59,278 bases of DNA from Opitutales bacterium (GTDB lineage: Bacteria; Verrucomicrobiota; Verrucomicrobiia; Opitutales; Oceanipulchritudinaceae): the NCBI GenBank assembly GCA_007133065.1, contig SLNJ01000094.1, forward strand, positions 1 through 59,278. The letters are read 5' to 3'. This document shows positions 8,640 through 18,087 of the stretch, piece after piece (position 1 is the stretch's first letter; the number at the start of each line of letters is the position of its first letter). The notes beneath the pieces are model-generated. The model made no database searches and was not told where the DNA came from. It worked only from the letters and a program-made list of their open reading frames with translations. A program made the translations under genes and the position numbers.

Positions 8640-11600
8640 TTACGTCGCGGCGACGGGGGCCGCGGCTGCATGGGCCGTCGCGGCTTCGAAGCGCATGGCA
8701 ACGACCTTGGAGACGCCGCGTTCCTGCATGGTCACTCCGTAGATGGAATCGGCTTCGCCGATGGTGCGTTTGTTGTGAGTGATGATAACGAACTGGGAGT
8801 ATTGGAGGAACCTTTTCAGCATGTCGCAGAAGCGCCCGATGTTCGCATCGTCGAGGGGTGCGTCGATCTCGTCGAGCACGCAGAACGGGCTCGGCTTGAC
8901 CATGTAGATGGCGAATAGCAGCGCCACGGCGGTCATGGTTTTCTGTCCCCCGGACAGCAATGCCAGGTTGCGCAGTCGCGTTCCCGGCGGGCGTGCGGTG
9001 ATATCAATGCCGGATTCGAGGACATCGTCGGCATCTACGAGACGAAGGTCGGCATCCCCTCCCCCGAACAGCGTTTCGAACGTAAAGGTGAAGTTCTTAC
9101 GGATCTGCTCGAATGTCTGGTGAAAGAGCTCCTGGGAGGTCTGGTTGATCTCGTCGATCGCTTTCATCAGGCGCTCTTTGGAGTTCCAGAGGTCGTCGCT
9201 CTGATTCTTCAGGAAATCGTAACGCTCGTTCAGCTCCCGGTACTCCTCGATTGCGAGGAGGTTGACCGGTCCCATGGCGTTGAGGCGGCCGCGCAGAGAT
9301 TTGGCTTCGGCGCTGATGGCCTCCCAATCGGTGTGTTCCAGCGCGGCAAGGTCCTCCTCGGTCGGTTCTCCCCTGGGTTCCGGCTCCTCCGTGGGATCGG
9401 GGGATTCCTCTTCGATGTCGACGCGGATCCGCTCGGGCAGTTCATCGCCCGCCTCCCACAGTTCACGCTTCCAGTCGATCTGATCGACGGCGGTGTCGTA
9501 CTCTCTGGAGATCTCCTGGAGAAGATAATCCATGTCCGACCGCAGGCGGGCGAGGCGGACGTCGTGCTCATTGAGTTCCTGTGCGTCGCGATCCGCTGCT
9601 GCGCGATCGCGGCCGACGGATTCCTCCCGCTCCTGGATGGCGCGTTCGACCTGTTTCAGAGCGTCGCGCCCCCCCTCGAGGTTCTGCATGGTGGTGCGCA
9701 GCGTCTCCTCGATTTCGGAAGCGAGTTTACTCTGTTCCTCGGCTTGTTTGCGAAAGTCTGCAATCTGCTCGGAGAGCGTATCGATCTCCTGTTCTCTCTG
9801 GCGGGTGCGCTCGTGCAGCTCGCGGCTCTGCTCTTGCAGTTGTCCCAGACCGCGATCGAGCATCGCAAGCCGCTGTTTCTTCTCCGAGATCTCGAGGCGG
9901 ATCTCATTGAACCGTTCGCGCCGTTGATCCCGGTCCTCGCGCAGCCGTGTGATCTCGGCCTCGGCCTCCGACACAGCCTTGCGGCCGGCGGTGATTTCGG
10001 CCTCGCACTGCTCGAGTTCGGTTCTGGCCTTCTTGAGACGGCCTGTGGACTCCTCCCTGCCGGAATCAAGCTTGTCGAGTTCCGCGCGCCGTTCCCGGAT
10101 ACGTTGCTCGTTCTGTTCCAACGCGGCCCGCGTGGATTCCTGCTGGGCTTCCAGAGTGGAGATCTCCTGGGCGATTTCCACGTGCCGGGCGCGGTACTGT
10201 TCCGCGCGTTTTTCGGCCGCCTCGATCTCGGACTGAATCTGGTCGGCGGCGTTCTTGATCGAGTCGTGTTCACGGGCGCACTCCGCCTGTTCGCGTTTGA
10301 GTTGCTTGATCTCGTTGGCGCGCTGCAGAAAGTTCGGGTCCTTCTTGCCCCGAGCGCGGCCGGCGAACACCACGCCACGCCGATCGACCAGTTCGCCCTC
10401 GGTACTCGCAACGAGCAGGAAGGGAAAGTCCGGTCGGCCCTCAAGGAACTGCAGAAACCGCTCGAGGCTCTCGCAGAAGTAGCATCCCTCGAAAAAGCCG
10501 GGGAGCAGTTCGGCCACGCCCTCGTCATCACTCCGCACCGTTGCTTCCGCCGGGGAGAGGAAAGCCGGGAGCGAATCCGGAGCTCCGGCGTCGGACCGCG
10601 GTGTGGCGTACGCGAGGCAGGCGCGCCCGAGCTGTTGCTCGCTGAGGGCTGCGGCAACAGCCCCGACCTGGCGCCGGTCCTTCAGCACCACGGCGTCGAG
10701 CATTGATCCCAGGAGCGTCTCGAGGGCCGGCATCCAGCGCGGATCGCTCACCTTGAGCGCTCGAGCGAGAACACGGCACTCCTCGTCGGACACGAGGTTC
10801 CCGAGGTTGCCCTGGAGGATCGCTTTGGCGCCCTCGCGAAAGCCTTCGAACTTCTGCTGCAAATCCTCCAGCACGCCGAGCCGGGCGGTGAGGCGAGCGT
10901 TCTGGCGATCGACCTCCTGCAGGGCGCTCTGCCGCTCCTTGAAGCGCTCGCGGAGGCGACCGACCGAGGCCTGATGCTCCTCCGCCTCCGCGGCCGCGCG
11001 TTCGCGTTCGGCGGTGCGCGCTTCGTAAGTCCGGCTCAATTCAAGCTGTCTCTCGGCAAGGGACTCTGCTTCCACCTCCAGATTCTGCAAATCCTCCGTG
11101 AGATTCGCGTGGCGAACCTGGTAGGTCTTCAGATCAACCTCGAGAGTCGTGCAATTCGATCGCAGGCGGGTGATCGATCCCTCCGTGACGAGGAGATCCT
11201 GTTTGCGGTCCTGCAGGCGGGATTCCGCCTCCGACAACGCCTCCTGAACCTGGACCAGTTCCGCGCTCTTCTCCTGAAAGACCCGGTCACTGTCCCCGAA
11301 GTGATTCAACTCCTCCTCTTTGCTGCGGGACTCTCCGGCGAGGCGGCCGGTGATCTCCTGCTTTTCCTGCTCCAGGGACTCCAGCTCCTCCCGAATCGCA
11401 GCGATACGCTTTTCCGCGTCCGCAGCGCGAATCCCGGCGAACTCGGCCTGGTTCTCGGCCTGCTCCTTTTCGCTGCGCAGGTCGTAAACAGTTTGCTGAG
11501 CACTCTGCATGGCTTCGCTGCGCTCATTCCGTTTTGCGCGATCCGCCGCCAGCTCCGCTTCTCTCGCTTCAAGCCGTGCGCGCGTGGTGCGCACCCGTTC

Positions 11601-12356
11601 GCGAAGACCGCCGGCGCGTTCCTCGAGTTCCGCGATTTGATCCTGAAGAATCTGGCGGCGGTGGGCGGCGACGGCGAGTTCGAGATGGGTGAGCCGGTGC
11701 TTGATCCGCTTGTAACGCAACGCCTTGGAGGCTTGGCGTTTCAACGATCCGATCTGACGGGAAACCTCCTCGATCACATCGGTTACGCGGGCGAGATTGT
11801 TCTCCACCTGGGCGAGCTTGTTCAACGCCTCGCGGCGCTGAGCCTTGTATTTCGAGATCCCGGCCGCCTCCTCGAAAATTCCGCGACGCTCGGCCGGGTT
11901 CGAGGAGAGCACCTTGTCGATCTGCCCCTGCAGCATGAAGCTGTAAGAGACTTGCCCCACCCCGGTATCGAGGAAGAGCCGCTGAACGTCCTTGAGCCGA
12001 CATGCCTTTCCGTTAAGGAAATAATCGCTTCCGCCTTCCAGGGTCACGCGGCGGGAGATCTCGACCTCATTGTACGCGGTGCCCAAGTCGCGTTCGCAGT
12101 CGGTAAAAAGAAGGGTGACTTCGCAGAGGTTCACCGGTTTACGCTGCGTGCTCCCCTGAAAGATGACATCCTGCATCGACCCGGCGCGCAAAGACTTGGT
12201 GCTCTGCTCGCCCAACACCCAGCGAATCGCATCGGCCACATTGCTCTTTCCGCAGCCGTTCGGTCCGACGATGGCCGTCATTCCGGGGTGGAGTTCAAAC
12301 CGGGTCGGGTCGGCGAAGCTCTTGAATCCGTTGATTCGTAGTTCCTTAAGGTACAC
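8640..12356 (-). CDS. smc: chromosome segregation SMC ATPase
   Basis: Large ATPase that compacts and segregates the chromosome, normally with ScpA and ScpB (not in this window). The protein is 1238 residues. The N-terminal head has YLKELRINGFKSFADPT and the Walker A GPNGCGKSN; two long Glu/Arg-rich coiled coils flank a hinge (about residues 500-680); the C-terminal head has the signature LLSGGQKTMTAVALLF and Walker B FCVLDEIDAPLDDAN. The start is taken as GTG 12356 because the family begins exactly at this YLKELRINGF; the frame stays open upstream but that part is not SMC-like. A divergent membrane-protein gene starts 158 nt away. Confidence 0.96.
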   Translation of the reverse strand: MYLKELRINGFKSFADPTRFELHPGMTAIVGPNGCGKSNVADAIRWVLGEQSTKSLRAGSMQDVIFQGSTQRKPVNLCEVTLLFTDCERDLGTAYNEVEISRRVTLEGGSDYFLNGKACRLKDVQRLFLDTGVGQVSYSFMLQGQIDKVLSSNPAERRGIFEEAAGISKYKAQRREALNKLAQVENNLARVTDVIEEVSRQIGSLKRQASKALRYKRIKHRLTHLELAVAAHRRQILQDQIAELEERAGGLRERVRTTRARLEAREAELAADRAKRNERSEAMQSAQQTVYDLRSEKEQAENQAEFAGIRAADAEKRIAAIREELESLEQEKQEITGRLAGESRSKEEELNHFGDSDRVFQEKSAELVQVQEALSEAESRLQDRKQDLLVTEGSITRLRSNCTTLEVDLKTYQVRHANLTEDLQNLEVEAESLAERQLELSRTYEARTAERERAAAEAEEHQASVGRLRERFKERQSALQEVDRQNARLTARLGVLEDLQQKFEGFREGAKAILQGNLGNLVSDEECRVLARALKVSDPRWMPALETLLGSMLDAVVLKDRRQVGAVAAALSEQQLGRACLAYATPRSDAGAPDSLPAFLSPAEATVRSDDEGVAELLPGFFEGCYFCESLERFLQFLEGRPDFPFLLVASTEGELVDRRGVVFAGRARGKKDPNFLQRANEIKQLKREQAECAREHDSIKNAADQIQSEIEAAEKRAEQYRARHVEIAQEISTLEAQQESTRAALEQNEQRIRERRAELDKLDSGREESTGRLKKARTELEQCEAEITAGRKAVSEAEAEITRLREDRDQRRERFNEIRLEISEKKQRLAMLDRGLGQLQEQSRELHERTRQREQEIDTLSEQIADFRKQAEEQSKLASEIEETLRTTMQNLEGGRDALKQVERAIQEREESVGRDRAAADRDAQELNEHDVRLARLRSDMDYLLQEISREYDTAVDQIDWKRELWEAGDELPERIRVDIEEESPDPTEEPEPRGEPTEEDLAALEHTDWEAISAEAKSLRGRLNAMGPVNLLAIEEYRELNERYDFLKNQSDDLWNSKERLMKAIDEINQTSQELFHQTFEQIRKNFTFTFETLFGGGDADLRLVDADDVLESGIDITARPPGTRLRNLALLSGGQKTMTAVALLFAIYMVKPSPFCVLDEIDAPLDDANIGRFCDMLKRFLQYSQFVIITHNKRTIGEADSIYGVTMQERGVSKVVAMRFEAATAHAAAAPVAAT

Positions 12357-12514
12357 GGGCGAAATGCGTTGGGTGCTCGCGGAAGGGCCGCTTTCGCGGG
12401 ATGGCGGAGCACCCCGGGAAAGGAAGCAATTGAACGTTTCCCCGGAACGGCAGCAAGGGAATTCTCCAGAAATACTGCATTGAACTCTCCAGTGTTTCTC
12501 GAAGACTGGCCGCC

Positions 12515-13213
12515 GTGAAAAACGAGACTCGGAATCGGCAGGCCGAAACGCCGCAACGAACCACGATTCGCCCCCTGCGCTCGATCGCCGGCGGCGTCGC
12601 AATCGTGGCTATCGTCCTGCTCGTGCTCCACTATTGGGATCGGGAGGCATTCGCGGAATGGAAAGCGACCGCGAATCCGTTTGTGTTTTTTGGACTGCTC
12701 TGCGTGCTTCCTGCTTTCGCGGTGCCCACCACGCCTTTTTTCGTTCTCGCGGGAGCGGTGTTCAACCCATGGGTCGCGTTTGTGGGAAGCGCTGTCGGCG
12801 TGGCATCCAGCAACCTGCTTTGCTGGTTTATCGCGCAGAGCTGGCTGCGGGTCTGGCTCGAACGCATCCTGGCGCGATTCGGCTATACCATTCCGACTCC
12901 GGAGCGCGGGAAAGCAATTCGAATCGCCCTGCTTATAAAATTCGCCCCGGGGCTTCCCACCGTCGTGAAAAACTACATCATGGCTATGAGCGGGATTGGT
13001 TTCTGGCTCTACATGGGAGTCGCATGGAGTGTCACCATGGTTTACGCCGGCGCGTTCATTCTGCTCGGCGAGTCGGTCGTCGACCGGGATTTCCGTGACG
13101 CGGTACCCGCGGTGATCGTCCTCGTTCTGGTCGGCTTACTCTTCTACCTGGTGCGGCGCATACTGGAGCGGAAGCGCCAGAGGAACGCCGATGCGTCGAA
13201 TCGGAGCGATTGA
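12515..13213 (+). CDS. TVP38/TMEM64 (DedA-like) membrane protein
   Basis: Integral membrane protein of the SNARE-associated/TVP38 family, 232 residues from a GTG start. After a charged N-terminus there is a membrane helix at about 22-42, then the conserved region FAVPTTPFFVLAGAVF and the hallmark FAPGLPTVVKNYIMAMSG, with further helices in between and a last helix at about 196-215 before a basic tail. Family members are thought to act in lipid or ion homeostasis of the membrane; the substrate here is unknown. It ends 7 nt before the convergent thioredoxin gene. Confidence 0.85.
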   Translation: MKNETRNRQAETPQRTTIRPLRSIAGGVAIVAIVLLVLHYWDREAFAEWKATANPFVFFGLLCVLPAFAVPTTPFFVLAGAVFNPWVAFVGSAVGVASSNLLCWFIAQSWLRVWLERILARFGYTIPTPERGKAIRIALLIKFAPGLPTVVKNYIMAMSGIGFWLYMGVAWSVTMVYAGAFILLGESVVDRDFRDAVPAVIVLVLVGLLFYLVRRILERKRQRNADASNRSD

Positions 13214-13220
13214 AACGGGA

Positions 13221-13679
13221 TCACCTGGACATCGCTCCCTGAAGCCAGTCCCTGTAATCGTCCGCCGCGCCCGGTTGAAAGCCGGTCTGCCGTGCCACTT
13301 CGTCGCCCTCGGGGTCGAGGATGATGATTGAAGGAAAACCCTCGATCTGGTACTCGCGGGCGAGCGCCTCGTTCCGCTCGCGTTCCGCGTCGCTCTGCTC
13401 CTTGTGGCGAGGGAAATCGAGTTTTACCAAGGCCGCCCGCCCCTCGACGAATTGCGCGAACCATTCCTCGCTGAATATCTCGCGGTCGAGCATCATGCAC
13501 GGTTGACACCAGTCCGATCCGGTGAAGTTGAGAAGGACGAACTGATCATCCCGAACGGCGTCGTTTCTGGCCTGTTCATAGTCGGTGCGCCATGGCACGT
13601 TGGCCTTGGCGGGTTGCATGACGACGCTCGCTACGGCGATCGCCACAAGGATCGCGATCAGGGCAATCAAATGTTTCAT
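13221..13679 (-). CDS. exported thioredoxin-like protein
   Basis: 152-residue protein with an N-terminal signal sequence (MKHLIALIAILVAIAVASVV) and a thioredoxin fold. The active site is WCQPC in GSDWCQPCMMLDREIFS, similar to thioredoxin_7 proteins. The cis-Pro loop is GFPSIIILD. It should act as a periplasmic thiol reductase or thiol-disulfide exchanger. The start at 13679 is supported by AAGGAA about 8 nt upstream and by the clean signal peptide. No DsbD-like reductant is adjacent. Confidence 0.85.
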   Translation of the reverse strand: MKHLIALIAILVAIAVASVVMQPAKANVPWRTDYEQARNDAVRDDQFVLLNFTGSDWCQPCMMLDREIFSEEWFAQFVEGRAALVKLDFPRHKEQSDAERERNEALAREYQIEGFPSIIILDPEGDEVARQTGFQPGAADDYRDWLQGAMSR

Positions 13680-13903
13680 GGATTCGTTCCTTTTGAGATT
13701 CAAGGATTCAAGCATTAAGAGGGGCCGCGTGGAATGATTATTCCGGAAGTCTGCCGGCATGGACGCGAAGCAAATGCTCCGCCCTACCCTTTCGCTTTCG
13801 CTCCCACAGTTCCGGAGTTGCCAATCCGCGGGAATCGACTACCGTAAGAATCCCTGATCGCAATCTTTTAAACGAATCGAAGCATCGACCCGATACCCCG
13901 ATT

Positions 13904-15694
13904 ATGATAGCACGAAAAATCGGAAAGCTGATTCGCGGCAACGTCGCGCCTTTCCACATCTATTCCGCCTGCATCCTTGGAGCGCTCATCGGATTCCTTC
14001 CCGGATTCGGCGAGGCTCCTGGACTCTACCTGGCCTTTCTTTCCCTCTTGGTTGTGCTCAACGCCAACCTTTTCCTGGCCGGGGTCACGCTCCTGGTCTC
14101 GGGCTTGCTCGCCCTGGTCCTCCTGCCGGTGAGTTTCCACACGGGCCGCATGCTGCTCGACGGCCCTGCCACCGGGTTGTTCCAGACCTTGATCAACGCC
14201 CCGGTCTTCGCCTGGTTTGGATTCGAAAACTACGTGGCAACCGGTGGTCTATTGCTTGGACTGATCTTCGGCGGCGGCGCCGGGTACGGGATGGTTCGCT
14301 TCGTGCGCACGATCCGGCGCGCCCTCGCGCAGTGGGAGAGTCGACCGGAGTCCTTCGAGAAGTGGACCGGGAAATGGTACATCAAGCTTCCCGCATGGCT
14401 GCTGATCGGTGGCATCAAAGGCAAGGCCTCGTACGCAGAACTGGCGGAAATGCGCAAGGGGAAACCGTTTCGGACCATCGGACTGGCGCTCGTCGCGGTG
14501 ACCGTTGCATTCCTGGCGGTTCTGACGCTCTTCTTTCAGGACTACATCCTCACGGCTCAGTTGCGCGGCGGCCTCGAACGACTCAACGGTGCTACGGTGG
14601 ATATCGATTCTACTGAGCTGAATCTCCCGGCCGGTGTGTTCCGGATCCACGGGCTTGCGATGGCCGATCCCGAAGCCCTGGACACGAATGTATTCCAGGC
14701 GGGAAGCATCATCCTCGACATCAGTACGGCCAGCCTGCTACGGAAGAAGTTCGAACTCGATTCCGTGGTTGTCGAGGAGGGGCGCAGCGGCTCGGAGCGA
14801 CGGATCCCCGGCTCACTCGTCGGACCAGCTCCCCGCCCCGCGCCCCCTGAACCGGACGTGACCGGGCTGGAGGACTATCTCGCAGCCGCTGCCATGTGGA
14901 AGCGGAGACTCTCCACCGCGCGCCAGTGGATCGAACGCATCTCGCCGCCGACCCCGGCCGACGAAGCCGATCCCGACCCCGAACGCGTGACGCTCGCGGA
15001 ACGCCTGCACCAGCGTGCCGACGCGCTCGGCTATTCCTCCGTCCGGGCGGACCACCTTGTGACGGGAAAACCGCGCGTCACGGTGCGGCAGTTCCGCGCC
15101 GGCGGCGTCGAACTGGCGCAGCTTCCCGGCCGGCTGCTCGATGTGGAGGGACGCCACCTCTCGACGCAACCCGCGCTTTTGGAAGAGGCTTCGGAGATCT
15201 CGGTGCGGTCGCGTGACGAGGCCATTTCCCTCGACCTGATCATGGGCACGAGCGCCCGGGAACCGAGCGGCAACCGGATTGATTTCCGGCTGACTGGGAT
15301 GGACTGGGACGCGATCCGGTCCGAACTCATCGCGGCCGAGGACTTCCCGCTGCAGGGCGGCCGCTTCGATCTCGAGTTGATCGGAAGCTTCGAGCCGGCG
15401 GCGCTGCAGCTTCCTCTACATGCGCGATTCCATCAGACAACGGTCGTGCTCCCCGGTGCTGGCACGACCCAGGTCGACCGCCTGGAGGTTCCGATCGAAC
15501 TGACCGGACCGATGGACAACCCGCGGGTGCGGGTGCCGCCCGACGCGCTGCGCGATGCTCTTGCGGGAGCCGGACAGCAGCGTCTCCTCGACGAGGCCCG
15601 CGGACTCCTCGGTGGCGACGACGATTCCGAATCCGAGGATCTGCGCGACCGGGCCGGGAGCCTGTTGGAGAGGATGCGCTCCGGCGACAGGTGA
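13904..15694 (+). CDS. fusion of TIGR03546-like membrane domain and AsmA-like (TIGR03545-like) protein
   Basis: 596 residues. Residues 1-165 match the TIGR03546 pattern: an amphipathic start, then hydrophobic segments with GALIGFLPGFGEAPGLY and a glycine-rich GLIFGGGAGYG. After a charged linker a second membrane helix (about 201-221) leads into a periplasmic, AsmA-like domain whose start (LNGATVDIDSTELNLPAGVFRIHGL) resembles TIGR03545. The end is acidic. In many Proteobacteria, as I recall, these are two neighbouring genes; here they appear as one ORF. Function is unknown; AsmA-like proteins are linked to lipid transport between membranes. Recognition is from motif memory, not a search. Confidence 0.7.
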   Translation: MIARKIGKLIRGNVAPFHIYSACILGALIGFLPGFGEAPGLYLAFLSLLVVLNANLFLAGVTLLVSGLLALVLLPVSFHTGRMLLDGPATGLFQTLINAPVFAWFGFENYVATGGLLLGLIFGGGAGYGMVRFVRTIRRALAQWESRPESFEKWTGKWYIKLPAWLLIGGIKGKASYAELAEMRKGKPFRTIGLALVAVTVAFLAVLTLFFQDYILTAQLRGGLERLNGATVDIDSTELNLPAGVFRIHGLAMADPEALDTNVFQAGSIILDISTASLLRKKFELDSVVVEEGRSGSERRIPGSLVGPAPRPAPPEPDVTGLEDYLAAAAMWKRRLSTARQWIERISPPTPADEADPDPERVTLAERLHQRADALGYSSVRADHLVTGKPRVTVRQFRAGGVELAQLPGRLLDVEGRHLSTQPALLEEASEISVRSRDEAISLDLIMGTSAREPSGNRIDFRLTGMDWDAIRSELIAAEDFPLQGGRFDLELIGSFEPAALQLPLHARFHQTTVVLPGAGTTQVDRLEVPIELTGPMDNPRVRVPPDALRDALAGAGQQRLLDEARGLLGGDDDSESEDLRDRAGSLLERMRSGDR

Positions 15695-15764
15695 GCGGGA
15701 TCGACGTGGCCGGAACTTTTCAGCCTTGTCGCGGCGATGAAATGTCGCAAACCTTATCGCTTGT

Positions 15765-16952
15765 ATGCAGCGCCAATCCGATTTAGACGACATCCTCTCC
15801 GCGGTGCCGGGATATCGGGAGCGGTTGCGGGAACTCCGCGAGATAGTTCTGGCGAACGCCATCATGGCGGGTGAGATTCCGGCCCCGACCTTCGAGGAGG
15901 CGCAACGCGTTCGTTTTCTCTGCGATCGTTTTACAGAAAGCGATCTCAACAACATTTCCACCGACGAGAAGGAGAATGCCACTGCCGTGTTGCCCGGCTC
16001 CCTTCCGGAACGCGAACGCAAGAACATTCTCGTCGCCGCGCATGTGGATACGATTTGGTCCGCGAACGTCGACCATTCTGTTTCCGTAGGAACCGACGCC
16101 CTCGTCGGTCCCGGGATCGCCGACAACAGCCTCGGGCTGGCGGTGATTGCATCGCTCCCGGCGATCCTGGATCACCTGGGCATTCGTCTGCAGAACAATC
16201 TGGTCCTGCTGGGCGCGACCCGGAGCATGGGCAAAGGAGACCTTGAGGGGCTGCGCTTTTTTATTGAAAACGCGAAATTGCCGATCGCCGCGGCGCTCTG
16301 CATCGAAGGGCTCCATCTCGGCCGTCTCAGCTACTCCTGCATCGGGATGATGCGGGGGGAGATTACGGTCCGAGCCCCCGAAGCAACGGACTGGAAACAA
16401 GGCGAAGCCACGGGTTCGCTCGTCCACATCCACCGGATCCTCAGCCGAATCCTCGCGATCCCGACCCCGCAACACCCGAAGACCTCGATTGTCCTCGGGT
16501 CGATCATCACCGGCACCGCCTACAACATCTCGCCCCGCAAGGCGCAACTCCGATTCGAAGTGCGCAGCGAACAGGCGGGCATGGTTTCGCGGATACAGGA
16601 ACAGATCGAAGAAATCATCGAGGAGGTGAATGCGGAGCGTGACGCGAACGCCACATTCACGCGAATCGCCAGGCGGAAGCCGGGGGGGATCGGGTTCCAC
16701 CATCCGCTCGTGAAAACCGCTCGCAAGATCATGGGACAGCTGAATCTGCAGCCGAAGATCGCGCCCAGCACGAGCGAACTCAGCGTCCTGCTCGATGCAG
16801 GTATTTCGAGCCTGACGCTGGGAGTCAGCAAGGGCGACAACCGGCACGAATTGAACGAGTCGGTTTTGATCGATCCGATTTTCTCAGGACTCGCCCAGAT
16901 CGTGGCGATGCTCCAGGCCATCGACGGAGGACTCTGCGATGAAGACGATTGA
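15765..16952 (+). CDS. M20-like metallopeptidase homologue lacking catalytic Glu pair
   Basis: 395-residue cytosolic protein with the M20/dinuclear-zinc aminoacylase fold. The first zinc motif AHVDTIW (His93, Asp95) and the bridging Asp120 in GPGIADNSLG are present. The position that normally holds the general-base Glu and a Glu ligand (as in GEEGLGD) reads TRSMGKGDLEG (about 152-162), so both glutamates are gone. The C-terminal region keeps SELSVLLDAGIS and a His in DNRHELNESV. It is therefore probably not a standard peptidase; it may bind a ligand or catalyse differently. It overlaps gpgS by 14 nt, so the two are likely co-translated. Confidence 0.75.
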   Translation: MQRQSDLDDILSAVPGYRERLRELREIVLANAIMAGEIPAPTFEEAQRVRFLCDRFTESDLNNISTDEKENATAVLPGSLPERERKNILVAAHVDTIWSANVDHSVSVGTDALVGPGIADNSLGLAVIASLPAILDHLGIRLQNNLVLLGATRSMGKGDLEGLRFFIENAKLPIAAALCIEGLHLGRLSYSCIGMMRGEITVRAPEATDWKQGEATGSLVHIHRILSRILAIPTPQHPKTSIVLGSIITGTAYNISPRKAQLRFEVRSEQAGMVSRIQEQIEEIIEEVNAERDANATFTRIARRKPGGIGFHHPLVKTARKIMGQLNLQPKIAPSTSELSVLLDAGISSLTLGVSKGDNRHELNESVLIDPIFSGLAQIVAMLQAIDGGLCDEDD

Positions 16953-17919
16953 TACGTGGCTTGAGACCAATACCTTCCACCATGGGACGTTCTGGGATAT
17001 CCTCCATTTGATAAAGGTGAAGGAGGAGAAGGGTATTACGATATCCTTGTGCATACCCACGCTCAACGAGGCAAAGACCATCGGCAAGGAGATTGTAATC
17101 TTCAAGTCGGAGCTAATGGACCGCTATCCGCTGATCGATGAGATCGCCGTGATTGATTCGGGGTCGGAGGACGACACACGCGAGATCGCCACCTCGTACG
17201 GTGCCGATGTCTACCTTTCCGGGGAAATCCTTCCATCCCAGGGATTCAAAAGCGGCAAGGGCGAGAATCTGTGGAAAGCGATTTACCAGTTGAACGGGGA
17301 CGTGATCTGCTACGTGGATGCAGACATCAAGAATATCCATACACGCTTCGTCACCGGCCTGGTCGCCCCGCTGATCTATAACGACTCCATTCATTACGTC
17401 AAAGCCTTCTACGATCGGCCGCTGGCGTTTTCCCAGGGAATCCGCCCCTCCGGCGGCGGGCGTGTCACCGAGATTCTGGTACGGCCTCTCTTTTCGCTGT
17501 TTTTTCCGGAGCTTACCGCGTTGATTCAGCCATTGTCCGGCGAGTACGCCGTCCGACGGCCGGTGCTCGAAGAGGTCCCCTTCCCCATCGGCTACGGTGT
17601 CGAGACCTCGCACATCCTGGACGTGTATAGAAAATACGGGCTGGAGGCCTTCGGTCAGACCGACCTCGACCAGCGAATTCACCGCAACCAGACCACGCTC
17701 GACCTCGGGAAGATGTCGTTCGGGATCCTCCAGACCTTTCTGAGACGCCTGGAATCGTTTGAAATGGTCGGGCAGCTTCCGGAGATGAGCAACATCTTCC
17801 GCCAGTTCCAGGCGGAAGGCAAAGACTACGAGCAGGTGACCCGGGAGATCATTGAGGAGGAACGCCCGCCGATGAACTCGATCCCGGAGTACCGCGAGAA
17901 GTTCAACCTCGAATCGTAA
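16939..17919 (+). CDS. gpgS: glucosyl-3-phosphoglycerate synthase
   Basis: Family GT81 glycosyltransferase that transfers glucose from a nucleotide sugar to 3-phosphoglycerate, giving the precursor of glucosylglycerate, a compatible solute (or of methylglucose polysaccharides in actinobacteria). The 326-residue protein has the GT-A donor fold start ISLCIPTLNEAKTIG, VIDSGSEDDT, the metal-binding DAD in CYVDADIKN, and the family-specific QPLSGEYAVRR and GYGVETSHILDVY. The matching phosphatase (GpgP) is not adjacent. Together with the BetT-type transporter at the far end of the window it points to life under osmotic stress. Confidence 0.9.
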   Translation: MKTIDTWLETNTFHHGTFWDILHLIKVKEEKGITISLCIPTLNEAKTIGKEIVIFKSELMDRYPLIDEIAVIDSGSEDDTREIATSYGADVYLSGEILPSQGFKSGKGENLWKAIYQLNGDVICYVDADIKNIHTRFVTGLVAPLIYNDSIHYVKAFYDRPLAFSQGIRPSGGGRVTEILVRPLFSLFFPELTALIQPLSGEYAVRRPVLEEVPFPIGYGVETSHILDVYRKYGLEAFGQTDLDQRIHRNQTTLDLGKMSFGILQTFLRRLESFEMVGQLPEMSNIFRQFQAEGKDYEQVTREIIEEERPPMNSIPEYREKFNLES

Positions 17920-18087
17920 TAACGACTGCGAGTGGCTGCACGCTGCCCCGGAAAGGGCTCGCGCCACGGTGAAGCCCGATCCCGCCCGCCCCGCTCTGCA
18001 ACATGCTCAGGGCAGGCCGGAATAAAAAGCAAGCCTGACGGCGCAATGCGTATCAAGGATCCGGACCGGAACCGCGCGTGCACAGGG

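Noticed and set aside
9120..12341. Very long plus-strand open frames antisense to smc
   Set aside because: They mirror the GC-rich, Glu/Arg-rich coiled-coil codons of smc, have Leu-rich low-complexity translations, and no RBS or family motif.
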